Made by a program: the position numbers and the translations under genes
From: Gallionellaceae bacterium
Lineage (GTDB): Bacteria; Pseudomonadota; Gammaproteobacteria; Burkholderiales; Gallionellaceae
Assembly: GCA_003151655.1 (NCBI GenBank)
Contig: PLYB01000255.1
Span: forward strand, 1 to 14,882
Direction: 5' to 3'
DNA length: 14,882 bases
Notes under the pieces: model-generated
The model's input: the letters and a program-made list of their open reading frames with translations, nothing else
What the model was told of the DNA's origin: nothing
The model's database searches: none
Shown here: positions 1 to 6,493 of the stretch, piece after piece
Position numbering within the stretch: the first letter of the stretch is position 1
How the letters are laid out: each line of letters begins with the position of its first letter

Positions 1-16
1 GCGTGTATTTATCATA

Positions 17-2152
17 ATGTCGGTGTTGTTCTTCTCGGTAACCACTGCCCAAGGAGCGGAAAACGCAGAAGAAGATTTGGCGAATATATACGGTAACGAT
101 GCATTGACCAGCATCGCCACCGGCACCCAGAAGCCGCTTCATCTGGCTCCCGCTGTTGCCAGCGTCATCACCGCTCAGGACATTCAGAATATGGGCGCCA
201 CCACCTTGGACGAAGCACTGGCGATGGTTCCCGGGGTGCATGTTTCAGTCTCTCCCATCAAAGACCTGAACTCGTCCTACTCCATTCGCGGTATTGGCTC
301 CGGTTTTGACCCCCAAGTTCTGGTGACGATCAACGGCATTCCGGTGCGTGACCCATACACTGGTGGGCGTATTAATACCTATCGCCTGCCCGTTGCCAAT
401 ATCTCCCGCATCGAGGTGATTCGCGGCCCCGGTTCGGCTATGTTCGGCTCAGATGCTTTTGCCGGAGTGATCAATGTCATCACCAAGAGCGCAGATGAAA
501 TAGACGGGTTGCGAGCTGGCGCGCGCGCGGGGTCATTCAACTCAAATGAAGGCTGGTTGCAATATGGAGGACATATTGCTGATTGGCAGGTCGCGTTTAG
601 CACGGAATGGGCCAAAAGCAACGGCGATCCGAACAGGAAAGTTGGCAGTGATCTTGCCACAACGTTGGGCGCCCCTTCTTATGCGACGACTTTTCCGTTG
701 CAGACTCAATATAACACGCTCAATAGCCGACTTGGTCTCAGCAATGATCGCTGGGATATCAACCTGTCGAGTTGGTTACAGCGCGACGGCGGTCTTGGTC
801 CGGGCATTGCCCAAGCGATCGACCCCGTAGGATACAATAATATTGAGTCTTATCAATTTGATGCCGGTTACCGTTTCGCGGAAAAACTGAATGGCTGGGA
901 AATGAGTTCACGCTTATCGCTCCAGCATATAAACGATCAAAACAGTTTCGAGATATTGCCGCCGGGAACGGTCTTGCCGATAGGCAATGATGGCAATATT
1001 GCGACTGCCCCCAACGCTAATTGCCCCGTCGTTACGGGTCTTGGTAAAGCATGTTTGGTCAGTTTTCCCAATGGTGTCTGGGGCAATCCGGGGGCAATAT
1101 ATGATATTGACAGCCTGGAATTAAATTCTATATATGCAGAAAAAACCGGACACTTGATACGCGCCAATGTTGGCGCCAGCCAGCAGCTCATGGCGGCGAG
1201 CGAAACCAAAAATTTCGGGCCAGGCACACCGGCTGCACTTGTGACCGGCCCATCGGTCATTCCCGCAGCTTTAACCAACGTGACCGGGACACCCGGCGTG
1301 TATATGCCAGACACGAAACGTACTGCCTGGTATCTCGCCCTTCAGGATGAGTGGCAATTCGCGCCGGATTGGACGCTTACCGGCGGTGTTCGTGATGACG
1401 ACTACTCTGACTTTGGCAATACGATTAACCCGCGCGTGGCGCTCGTTTGGGCGACTAATTACAACCTCACCAGCAAACTGTTATATGGTTCCGCTTTTCG
1501 CGCTCCCTCCTTTTCCGAGCTATATGCGGTAAACAATCCTGTTAATTTAGGTAACCCACAGCTTAAACCCGAAAAAATTCAGACGACTGAATTGGCTTTT
1601 GATTATCGCCCCGCTTTTACTTGGCAGCATTTGTTCAACACCTACTATTACAAGGCGCAAGACTTGATAGGTCTTGCCCCAACTGCTGTAGCTGGACAAC
1701 AGGTGGCACAAAACCTTAACGCACAAAATGGCTACGGTTTTGAGTATGAAACGAAGTGGAAACCCAGTGATTCCTGGCAGCTCGGTGCAGCTTATTCCTG
1801 GCAACAATCGACAATCCAGAACACCAACGCCACGGTTCCCGATGCACCGGGTCGACTCTTTTCGACTTCGTTGTTATGGAAGCCGCAGGATGACTGGTCT
1901 GTTTATGCCAGCACCAACTCGGTAATGGACAGGGTGCGGGCAGCGGGTGATACTCGCGGCAACATCCCTGACTATACCTTTGTAAATCTTACCCTGCGCA
2001 AACGGTTAAGCAGGTCTGTGGAGTTTGCGACTTCGGTGCGCAACCTGTTTGATGTGGTTGGCCTTGAGCCGAGCAATGGCTCTATTCCTGGTGACTACCC
2101 TTTAGCGGGGCGCAGTATCTATGCGGAGTTAAGTTATCACTTGGGCAAGTGA
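17..2152 (+). CDS. TonB-dependent outer-membrane receptor (receptor 1), start possibly upstream of window
   Basis: TonB-dependent receptors are outer-membrane 22-strand beta-barrels that import scarce ligands such as ferric siderophores, heme or cobalamin using TonB/ExbBD energy. Residues about 40-160 are the plug domain: a VITAQDIQNMGATTLDEAL segment, SIRGIG, and the highly typical RIEVIRGPGSAMFGSDAFAG followed by VINVITK. The rest is barrel, with a NPQLKPEKIQTTELAFDY motif and a C-terminal VRNLFDVVGLEP segment. The reading frame stays open to base 2, and the first Met in the window gives a hydrophobic segment with no basic n-region. The true start may therefore lie upstream and the signal peptide may be cut by the window edge. 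It leads a same-strand run with two citrate-synthase-like genes and an SDR. It is clearly paralogous to the receptor at 6494-8584. The ligand cannot be read from sequence. Confidence 0.93.
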   Translation: MSVLFFSVTTAQGAENAEEDLANIYGNDALTSIATGTQKPLHLAPAVASVITAQDIQNMGATTLDEALAMVPGVHVSVSPIKDLNSSYSIRGIGSGFDPQVLVTINGIPVRDPYTGGRINTYRLPVANISRIEVIRGPGSAMFGSDAFAGVINVITKSADEIDGLRAGARAGSFNSNEGWLQYGGHIADWQVAFSTEWAKSNGDPNRKVGSDLATTLGAPSYATTFPLQTQYNTLNSRLGLSNDRWDINLSSWLQRDGGLGPGIAQAIDPVGYNNIESYQFDAGYRFAEKLNGWEMSSRLSLQHINDQNSFEILPPGTVLPIGNDGNIATAPNANCPVVTGLGKACLVSFPNGVWGNPGAIYDIDSLELNSIYAEKTGHLIRANVGASQQLMAASETKNFGPGTPAALVTGPSVIPAALTNVTGTPGVYMPDTKRTAWYLALQDEWQFAPDWTLTGGVRDDDYSDFGNTINPRVALVWATNYNLTSKLLYGSAFRAPSFSELYAVNNPVNLGNPQLKPEKIQTTELAFDYRPAFTWQHLFNTYYYKAQDLIGLAPTAVAGQQVAQNLNAQNGYGFEYETKWKPSDSWQLGAAYSWQQSTIQNTNATVPDAPGRLFSTSLLWKPQDDWSVYASTNSVMDRVRAAGDTRGNIPDYTFVNLTLRKRLSRSVEFATSVRNLFDVVGLEPSNGSIPGDYPLAGRSIYAELSYHLGK

Positions 2153-2190
2153 CAGGCAATTGCAGCGCAAGGCGATTAAAAGGAGCGTTG

Positions 2191-3009
2191 ATGACCGCAG
2201 AAAGAAGGAAGGTCGAAAGTCGTAACGATGTTTTTGTAGAGCGTACCGCCACAAAAATATGGCAAGAGATCGAGAGCACGAACAACCCCTATCTTGCCGA
2301 TTCATGCCTCTGCCACGGATATGATCTGCTGGAATTGACGCAAAAATGCAGCTTTGTTGAAGTGTTCTACTTGTTGTTTCGCGGTGAATTGCCTGATGCC
2401 GATGAGGCGAGATTGCTGGAACAGCTAATGATCGCGCTGATCAATCCCGGCCCACGCCACCCGGCTACGCGGGCAGCGATGAATGCCGGGGTTGGCAGTA
2501 CCGACCGTGAACATATTCTGCCCATTGCCTTGTCCGTTTATGGTGGTAGCCATTTGGGTGCCGGGGAGGTCGAACCAGCCATGGATTTTCTGCGTAAACA
2601 ACGTAAACACGACCCTCGGCAACTTGCTCACGAATTGATAACCAACGGTACGCCGCCCCAAGAAGGCGATTGGCACATTGCCCCCGGCTTCGGCAGCCGT
2701 TTTGGCGGGGTGGATCCGATGGCTACAAAAATTGCCAACCATCTCTCCGGGCTACCGGGTAAACATGAAACTCTGTTGTGGGGTTGCGCCTTTGCCAATG
2801 CCCTGAATGGACATTCACTCGGCTGGCTGGCTCCAGCCGTAGCCGCAGCAGTGTTTACCGATCTTGGTTTCAGCCCCCGTGCGGGTGCGGGTTTGTTTCA
2901 GTTGTTGGGCGCACCAGGCCTGTTGGCGCATGGTGTGGAATTAAGCAATAAACCGGTGACCGCCATGCCATTTGTAAAGGATGAAAATTATGTCATCAAA
3001 TATGAATGA
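2191..3009 (+). CDS. Citrate synthase / citryl-CoA lyase family protein, paralog A (catalytic positions altered)
   Basis: About 272 residues, the size of short citryl-CoA-lyase-type members and well below classical citrate synthase (about 430). Family features seen: YLLFRGELPDADE (residues about 59-71, matching the LLYGELP region), GGSHLGAGEVEPAM (around His121, matching the GxLHGxAN active-site His), GFGSRFGGVDPMA (167-179, matching GFGHRVYKxxDPRA but with Ser in place of the second catalytic His), and LLGAPGLLAHGVEL near the C-terminus. The usual catalytic Asp of the NVDFYSG motif is not recognisable. I chose ATG 2191 because AGGAG sits 5 nt upstream. A GTG at 2149 in the same frame overlaps the receptor stop but has no such support. 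It overlaps the next gene by 20 nt, so the two are probably co-translated and may form a hetero-oligomer. Substrate unknown; classical citrate synthesis is unlikely. Confidence 0.8.
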   Translation: MTAERRKVESRNDVFVERTATKIWQEIESTNNPYLADSCLCHGYDLLELTQKCSFVEVFYLLFRGELPDADEARLLEQLMIALINPGPRHPATRAAMNAGVGSTDREHILPIALSVYGGSHLGAGEVEPAMDFLRKQRKHDPRQLAHELITNGTPPQEGDWHIAPGFGSRFGGVDPMATKIANHLSGLPGKHETLLWGCAFANALNGHSLGWLAPAVAAAVFTDLGFSPRAGAGLFQLLGAPGLLAHGVELSNKPVTAMPFVKDENYVIKYE

Positions 3010-3817
3010 CTGTGCTTACCAACTTTGGGATGAACGTCGTGGCAAAATCCAAAGCAAAAAAGGTGGCTGGGTAATCGGCAAGGGGATATTTAATCATGGT
3101 TACTCCATGATGGACGATCTGGTTGGCAAGGTTTCTTACATGCAAGTGATGGTACTCAACGCCACGGGACGTTTGCCGGAACGCCCTGTAGCTGATTGGT
3201 TTGATGCGATCCATATTTGTTTAAGCTGGCCGGATCCGCGTATTTGGTGCAACCAGATTGGCGCGCTTGGCGGCACGACCCGTGCATCGGTGGTGGCGGC
3301 TACCACGGCAGGTGTGCTGGCGGCAGATGCAAAGTCATATGGGATCAAACCGTTGATCCAGGGTGTGCGTTTTATTCAGGCGGCGCAGATAGATTTCAAA
3401 CGCGGTTTGAGTGTCGGTGAAGTCATCCGCAATGAGTGTGCCAAGCATCGCGGCAAGCCTAATATCATGGGTTATGCGCGCCCGCTTGCCAAGGGAGACG
3501 AGCGGATTGTTGCGATGGAACGTGTTCAGCAAGAGCTAGGCTTACCAAGCGGAGAACATCTGCAATTGGCTAGGAAAATCGAGCAGTCCTTGCTTAAGGA
3601 TTTCGATGAAAGCATGAACATAAATGGTTATATGTCCGCTTTTCTTTCCGACTTGGGTTATACCGATGAAGAGGTATATCGAATTTTTGCCGTATTGGTA
3701 ACCAGTGGCGTAACCGCCTGTTATGTAGACACCCGCGATAAGGCACCAGATACATTTCTACCTCTGCGTTGTACTGATATCGAATACTCGGGCACATTGG
3801 CACGGCCAGTGCCTTGA
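2990..3817 (+). CDS. Citrate synthase / citryl-CoA lyase family protein, paralog B (catalytic positions altered)
   Basis: About 275 residues, the same short citrate-synthase-like fold class as the upstream gene but clearly diverged from it. Recognisable segments: GYSMMDDLVGKVSYMQVMVLN then ATGRLPERP (family N-terminal GELP region), DPRIWCNQIGALGGTTRAS, KPLIQGVRF (where the family has LHG; His replaced by Gln, about residue 124), IMGYARPLAKGDERI (159-173; the GFGHRVY-like motif without His) and NINGYMSAFLSDLGY (210-224; the NVDFYSG-like motif with Asp lost). All three catalytic positions appear substituted. ATG 2990 has AAAGG at 2976-2980 upstream; ATG 2981 in frame is an alternative. It may act as a non-catalytic or re-purposed partner of paralog A. 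Assignment to the superfamily is fairly firm; activity is unknown. Confidence 0.75.
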   Translation: MSSNMNDCAYQLWDERRGKIQSKKGGWVIGKGIFNHGYSMMDDLVGKVSYMQVMVLNATGRLPERPVADWFDAIHICLSWPDPRIWCNQIGALGGTTRASVVAATTAGVLAADAKSYGIKPLIQGVRFIQAAQIDFKRGLSVGEVIRNECAKHRGKPNIMGYARPLAKGDERIVAMERVQQELGLPSGEHLQLARKIEQSLLKDFDESMNINGYMSAFLSDLGYTDEEVYRIFAVLVTSGVTACYVDTRDKAPDTFLPLRCTDIEYSGTLARPVP

Positions 3818-3864
3818 CAATTTTCACAATCAAAAACACAACCAATAATCCGAAAGCGCTAATC

Positions 3865-4587
3865 ATGAATAAACATGCACTCATCACCGGAGGCAACTCC
3901 GGAATTGGTTATGCGACAGCCCGCTTGTTTAAAGATCGCGGCTATCAGGTGACCATCAGCGGTCGTAATTCCGACAAGCTATCCCAAGCTGCGGCAGAGC
4001 TTGGGGTAGAGTGGGTTGTGGCCGACATGGCACGACTTGATGATTTAAAGATGATGGCAACCCGATTTAATGAAAGCGGCCTTGATGTGTTGGTAAATAA
4101 TGCCGCTATTGCGGCTTTCATGCCCATTGATGCCCATACCGAGGTGGACTACGAAAATTTTTTGAATACGAATATTCGCGGCCCACTGGCGTTAATTCAA
4201 GCACTAATGCCCGCGCTGCGGAAACGCCAAGGCTGCATCATAAATATTTCATCCGCCATCAGCAACAATGGATTACCCAATGCATCTTTATATGCTGCCA
4301 CCAAGGGCGCGGTAGATGCTTTCTCGCGTAGCTTGGCACTAGAGCTTGCGCCACAAAATATTCGTGTGAATGTAATTTCACCCGGCGCTATTGATACGCC
4401 GATTATTTCAAAGCTGGGGCTGGATGAAAAACAAATAGAGGCCATAAAGGCACATGTAGAAAGCACCATCCCCTTGAAAAGGTACGGGCGAGCAGATGAG
4501 GTGGCTCAGGTGATACTCGCCCAAGCTGAAGCCACTTACGTTACAGGGGCAGTCTGGGCGGTTGATGGTGGAGTAGATGCTTGTTAG
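3865..4587 (+). CDS. SDR-family NAD(P)-dependent oxidoreductase
   Basis: A classical short-chain dehydrogenase/reductase of about 240 residues: a soluble Rossmann-fold enzyme interconverting hydroxyl and carbonyl groups with NAD(P)(H). Visible motifs are the cofactor loop TGGNSGIG (8-15), NNAA (78-81), catalytic Ser about 130 with YAATK (Tyr143, Lys147), VNVISPGAIDTPI after it, and the C-terminal VDGG. ATG 3865 is chosen because ALITGGNSGIG then falls at the usual N-terminal position. A TTG at 3814 overlapping the previous stop would add 17 unlikely residues. No strong ribosome-binding site is visible. It follows the twin citrate-synthase-like genes by 47 nt on the same strand and so may be in their operon, acting on the same metabolite. 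Its 3' end abuts a receptor remnant, a likely recombination boundary. Substrate unknown. Confidence 0.9.
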   Translation: MNKHALITGGNSGIGYATARLFKDRGYQVTISGRNSDKLSQAAAELGVEWVVADMARLDDLKMMATRFNESGLDVLVNNAAIAAFMPIDAHTEVDYENFLNTNIRGPLALIQALMPALRKRQGCIINISSAISNNGLPNASLYAATKGAVDAFSRSLALELAPQNIRVNVISPGAIDTPIISKLGLDEKQIEAIKAHVESTIPLKRYGRADEVAQVILAQAEATYVTGAVWAVDGGVDAC

Positions 4588-4589
4588 TC

Positions 4590-4850
4590 GCCGCGTTGCC
4601 ACCACGGTCAATTTATGTAGCAGAACGGATGCGGCAACCGGGCGACACCCGTCCCCAAATTCCCGACTACACTACGGTGGACATGAATCTGCGCTTTGAG
4701 AAATTTTTCGGAGGCTGGACCGCAAGCGCCATGGTGACGAATTTGTTTAATGCCAATGCGCTGGAACCGACCTTTTTATCATCGGGCATCCCTGCCGATC
4801 TGCCGCTGCCCGGACGCGGCGTTTTCGTACAGTTACAACATGGGCTTTGA
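4590..4850 (+). pseudogene. C-terminal remnant of a third TonB-dependent receptor (relic A)
   Basis: The frame ending at TGA 4848-4850 encodes only the last roughly 80 residues of a TonB-dependent receptor. It contains ERMRQPGDTRPQIPDYTTVD, ASAMVTNLFNANALEPTF and LPLPGRGVFVQLQHGL. These match the C-terminal strands of the full receptors (RLRAAGDTRAPVPDYTTVD and VRNLFDAIVLEPT in receptor 2). There is no plug, no signal peptide and no start of its own. Similarity begins right after the SDR stop, roughly 4590-4605. It is a dead fragment left by deletion or rearrangement. The left boundary is approximate. Confidence 0.85.
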
Positions 4851-4993
4851 GGTAATTCGGTAGCCATTCCATTTCATTATGTTCTACGGCATCTTGGTGG
4901 CTATCCTGTTCGAGGATAATGACCGCCACAATTTGCCTGAAAATAGCAATGTAAACTATCCTGCGAACAGATTCTATGACAAATAAAAAATGA

Positions 4994-5022
4994 TTGATTA
5001 TTGTAATTGCACGAATTACAAT
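4994..5022 (+). promoter_or_regulatory. Toxin-antitoxin promoter with embedded palindromic operator
   Basis: A sigma-70-like promoter is visible: -35 TTGATT at 4994-4999, a 17-bp spacer, and -10 TACAAT at 5017-5022. A perfect inverted repeat, ATTGTAATT (5000-5008) and AATTACAAT (5014-5022) around a 5-bp centre, fills the spacer and covers the -10. That is the expected layout for an operator bound by the antitoxin or the toxin-antitoxin complex for autorepression. The start codon of the antitoxin gene follows about 30 bp downstream. The geometry is seen directly; autoregulation is inferred from type II toxin-antitoxin biology. Confidence 0.65.
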
Positions 5023-5053
5023 AAATCATCTATTTGTTACGGTTATAAATATC

Positions 5054-5476
5054 ATGAAAACATTCACTATTGAACAGGCGCGTTCTGCGGCAGCTTCCGG
5101 AGGTGTATTGTCGGCCAACTTGCGACCTGTGGGTAGCGTGTTCGCCCTAGAGTTTGAAACTCGCAACGGATCGGCGATGCTTATTGCTTCGGTATCCAAG
5201 GAAGTGCGCCGTTTCGTTAATCCGATCAAGGCGTTTGAGATCGTTCGCGAGCTGGGCTTAGAAGGGGGGCATTATTCGGTGACCCAGTGGAATCCCGACG
5301 ACGATATGGATCGACATACGCGCCCAGACCGTTCGCTTGCCATGAAGAAAAATCACGAAGCGGCTGAACTAAAGCGCGTATTGGATGAACGGATCCGCAT
5401 GGCAGACGACCCGAAAACCAAGTGGTTAGACCATGAGGAGGTTTTCGCAGAACTTGAATCCCGCTATGCTGATTAA
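5054..5476 (+). CDS. Putative type II antitoxin
   Basis: A 140-residue soluble protein beginning MKTFTIEQARSAAASGG. The N-terminal two-thirds is an alpha/beta segment with ALEFETRNGSAMLIASVSKE and VNPIKAFEIVRELGLEGG. The C-terminal third is charged and helical, ending in WLDHEEVFAELESRYAD, which resembles the toxin-wrapping tail of ParE/RelE antitoxins. I chose ATG 5054, since the in-frame upstream extension to 4994 would run through the promoter. It overlaps the following toxin gene by 11 nt, the normal antitoxin-first order. A palindromic promoter/operator lies immediately upstream. I do not recognise the exact antitoxin family, so the role rests on tail, order and operator. Confidence 0.75.
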   Translation: MKTFTIEQARSAAASGGVLSANLRPVGSVFALEFETRNGSAMLIASVSKEVRRFVNPIKAFEIVRELGLEGGHYSVTQWNPDDDMDRHTRPDRSLAMKKNHEAAELKRVLDERIRMADDPKTKWLDHEEVFAELESRYAD

Positions 5477-5780
5477 GTACCTGCCCATGGCTATCTCTGA
5501 TTTGCAGGATATGGGCGACCATTACCGCGAAGTGGGTGGTAATAAGCTGGCCAGACGCATGGTTGGGAGTGTAAGGTCTGAGGTTTTGGTGTTGCGCGAT
5601 TTCCCTGAGCGGCCCCCTATTTATGAGCTTGCGCCAGGTGTCCGCCGCCTAGTTGTTGCCAGCGGTGCTTTTCTCGTATTCTATCGGCTGCGTGACAACG
5701 TTGAGGTGCTGCATGTTCGCCGCGCTGAGCGTGAACCGGTGGCGGCAAAACTCTTGGAAGAAAAGAATGCTCTTCGTTAA
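5466..5780 (+). CDS. RelE/ParE-family toxin
   Basis: A compact 104-residue protein with the RelE/ParE layout. The N-terminus MLIKYLPMAISDLQDMGDHY is the usual first strand plus helix hairpin. Then come RRMVGSVRSEVLVLRDFP, PPIYELAPGVRRLVV and FLVFYRLRDNVEVLHVRRAERE, the typical central and C-terminal beta-strands. Family members either cleave mRNA at the ribosome (RelE) or poison gyrase (ParE); sequence alone does not say which. ATG 5466 is chosen because the protein then starts like the family. An in-frame ATG at 5433 would add 11 residues inside the antitoxin coding region. Its start overlaps the antitoxin's end, implying translational coupling. The pair sits between two receptor-gene relics, suggesting arrival as a mobile cassette. 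Confidence 0.85.
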   Translation: MLIKYLPMAISDLQDMGDHYREVGGNKLARRMVGSVRSEVLVLRDFPERPPIYELAPGVRRLVVASGAFLVFYRLRDNVEVLHVRRAEREPVAAKLLEEKNALR

Positions 5781-6047
5781 ACACACAGTGACGATGCTAT
5801 TGGCATAAGGCTTGGGTAAGCGAGAGCATCGCGCCTGATGCGACATAAATGCGGGTATTTGAGTTGCACGTATCAATGTACTGAAACTGTGTTGCAGGTC
5901 TTTAAGTTTACGCTGCCCTAATTGCTTTTTATTGCATAAAGCCCGCCCCGTTCAGGAAAGAAGAAATGCTGGGATTATTAGGTAATGGATTTGTTTGGAA
6001 AACTTTGCCATGATAAATACTTGGACTCATGTTTAGAGGTAATGCCA

Positions 6048-6314
6048 ATGACAACCATGAATATATCTCTTCTTGAATCACTGTTGGATGTTGTAAAGGT
6101 CGAGGCAAAACTGGACTACATGCTATATCTCGAATTTGAGAATGGCGAAAAACGCGTTTTTGATATGTCGCCATACATGGACAAAAAACCCTTTGTGCAA
6201 CTGAAGGGTTCTTCTTTGTTTGCCATGGCGACCGTCGATTACGGAACGGTCGTTTGGCCGGGCAATATTGATATTGCACCTGAGACGCTTTATGACAGGT
6301 CTCGACCGGCGTAA
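6048..6314 (+). CDS. DUF2442 domain-containing protein
   Basis: A small protein of about 88 residues matching DUF2442 in its main part: VVKVEAKLDYMLYLEFENGE, RVFDMSPYMDKKPFVQLKG, then SLFAMATVDYGTVVWPGNID and IAPETLYDRS. Several ATGs are possible. ATG 6048 has AGAGG at 6035-6039 with 8-nt spacing and is preferred; 6042, 6057 and 5985 are alternatives. DUF2442 genes commonly sit beside a DUF4160 gene in toxin-antitoxin-like pairs. No DUF4160 partner is readable in the 260 nt upstream, so this is an orphan. The coding region stops 11 nt before a TonB-receptor relic, which marks a recombination joint. The molecular function of DUF2442 is not established to my knowledge. Confidence 0.8.
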   Translation: MTTMNISLLESLLDVVKVEAKLDYMLYLEFENGEKRVFDMSPYMDKKPFVQLKGSSLFAMATVDYGTVVWPGNIDIAPETLYDRSRPA

Positions 6315-6324
6315 TTCCATTCCC

Positions 6325-6377
6325 ATCTGCCGCTACCCGGACGCGGAGTTTTCGTACAGCTACAGCATGGGCGTTGA
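6325..6377 (+). pseudogene. Second, very short TonB-receptor C-terminal remnant (relic B)
   Basis: This 53-nt stretch reads LPLPGRGVFVQLQHGR followed by TGA, the same receptor ending found in relic A (LPLPGRGVFVQLQHGL plus stop). By my alignment, 6325-6378 and 4798-4851 agree at 49 of 54 bases without gaps, and both copies retain the stop codon. Nothing receptor-like precedes it; the DUF2442 gene ends just upstream. It is a scar of a receptor gene rather than a gene. It may be a separate receptor copy or a duplicated end of relic A. Confidence 0.8.
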
Positions 6378-6460
6378 GCGAACAAAAAATTGCATCTGCG
6401 ATATATAAAGTTGCGGTAGCATATTGCAAAGATGCCGACATTCAGATCGGCACACAATAA

Positions 6461-6486
6461 TAATGCCGCTTGGCATTACAGGAGGA
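6461..6486 (+). promoter_or_regulatory. Leader hairpin plus strong Shine-Dalgarno of receptor 2
   Basis: A perfect 7-bp stem, TAATGCC (6461-6467) with GGCATTA (6472-6478), carries a 4-nt loop. It ends one base before AGGAGGA (6480-6486), an excellent ribosome-binding site 8 nt from ATG 6494. The site fixes the start codon. The hairpin could affect ribosome access or message stability; that part is inference. A weaker stem, GCCGA/TCGGC (6434-6438 and 6447-6451), lies upstream. Confidence 0.5.
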
Positions 6487-6493
6487 TGCATCC

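Noticed and set aside
5781..6041. A DUF4160 partner gene or remnant upstream of DUF2442
   Set aside because: All plus-strand frames I read contain stops and show no DUF4160-like start (such as MPTI followed by an FFF/DHNPPHFH-type motif).
5929..6441. A 170-codon minus-strand reading frame opposite the DUF2442 gene
   Set aside because: It runs antisense to a clear DUF2442 coding region and a receptor scar, its translation shows no domain, and no promoter or ribosome site was seen.
6379..6493. A Fur box or other iron-control site before receptor 2
   Set aside because: I looked for a GATAATGATAATCATTATC-like palindrome and saw none, so iron regulation is not supported from this sequence.
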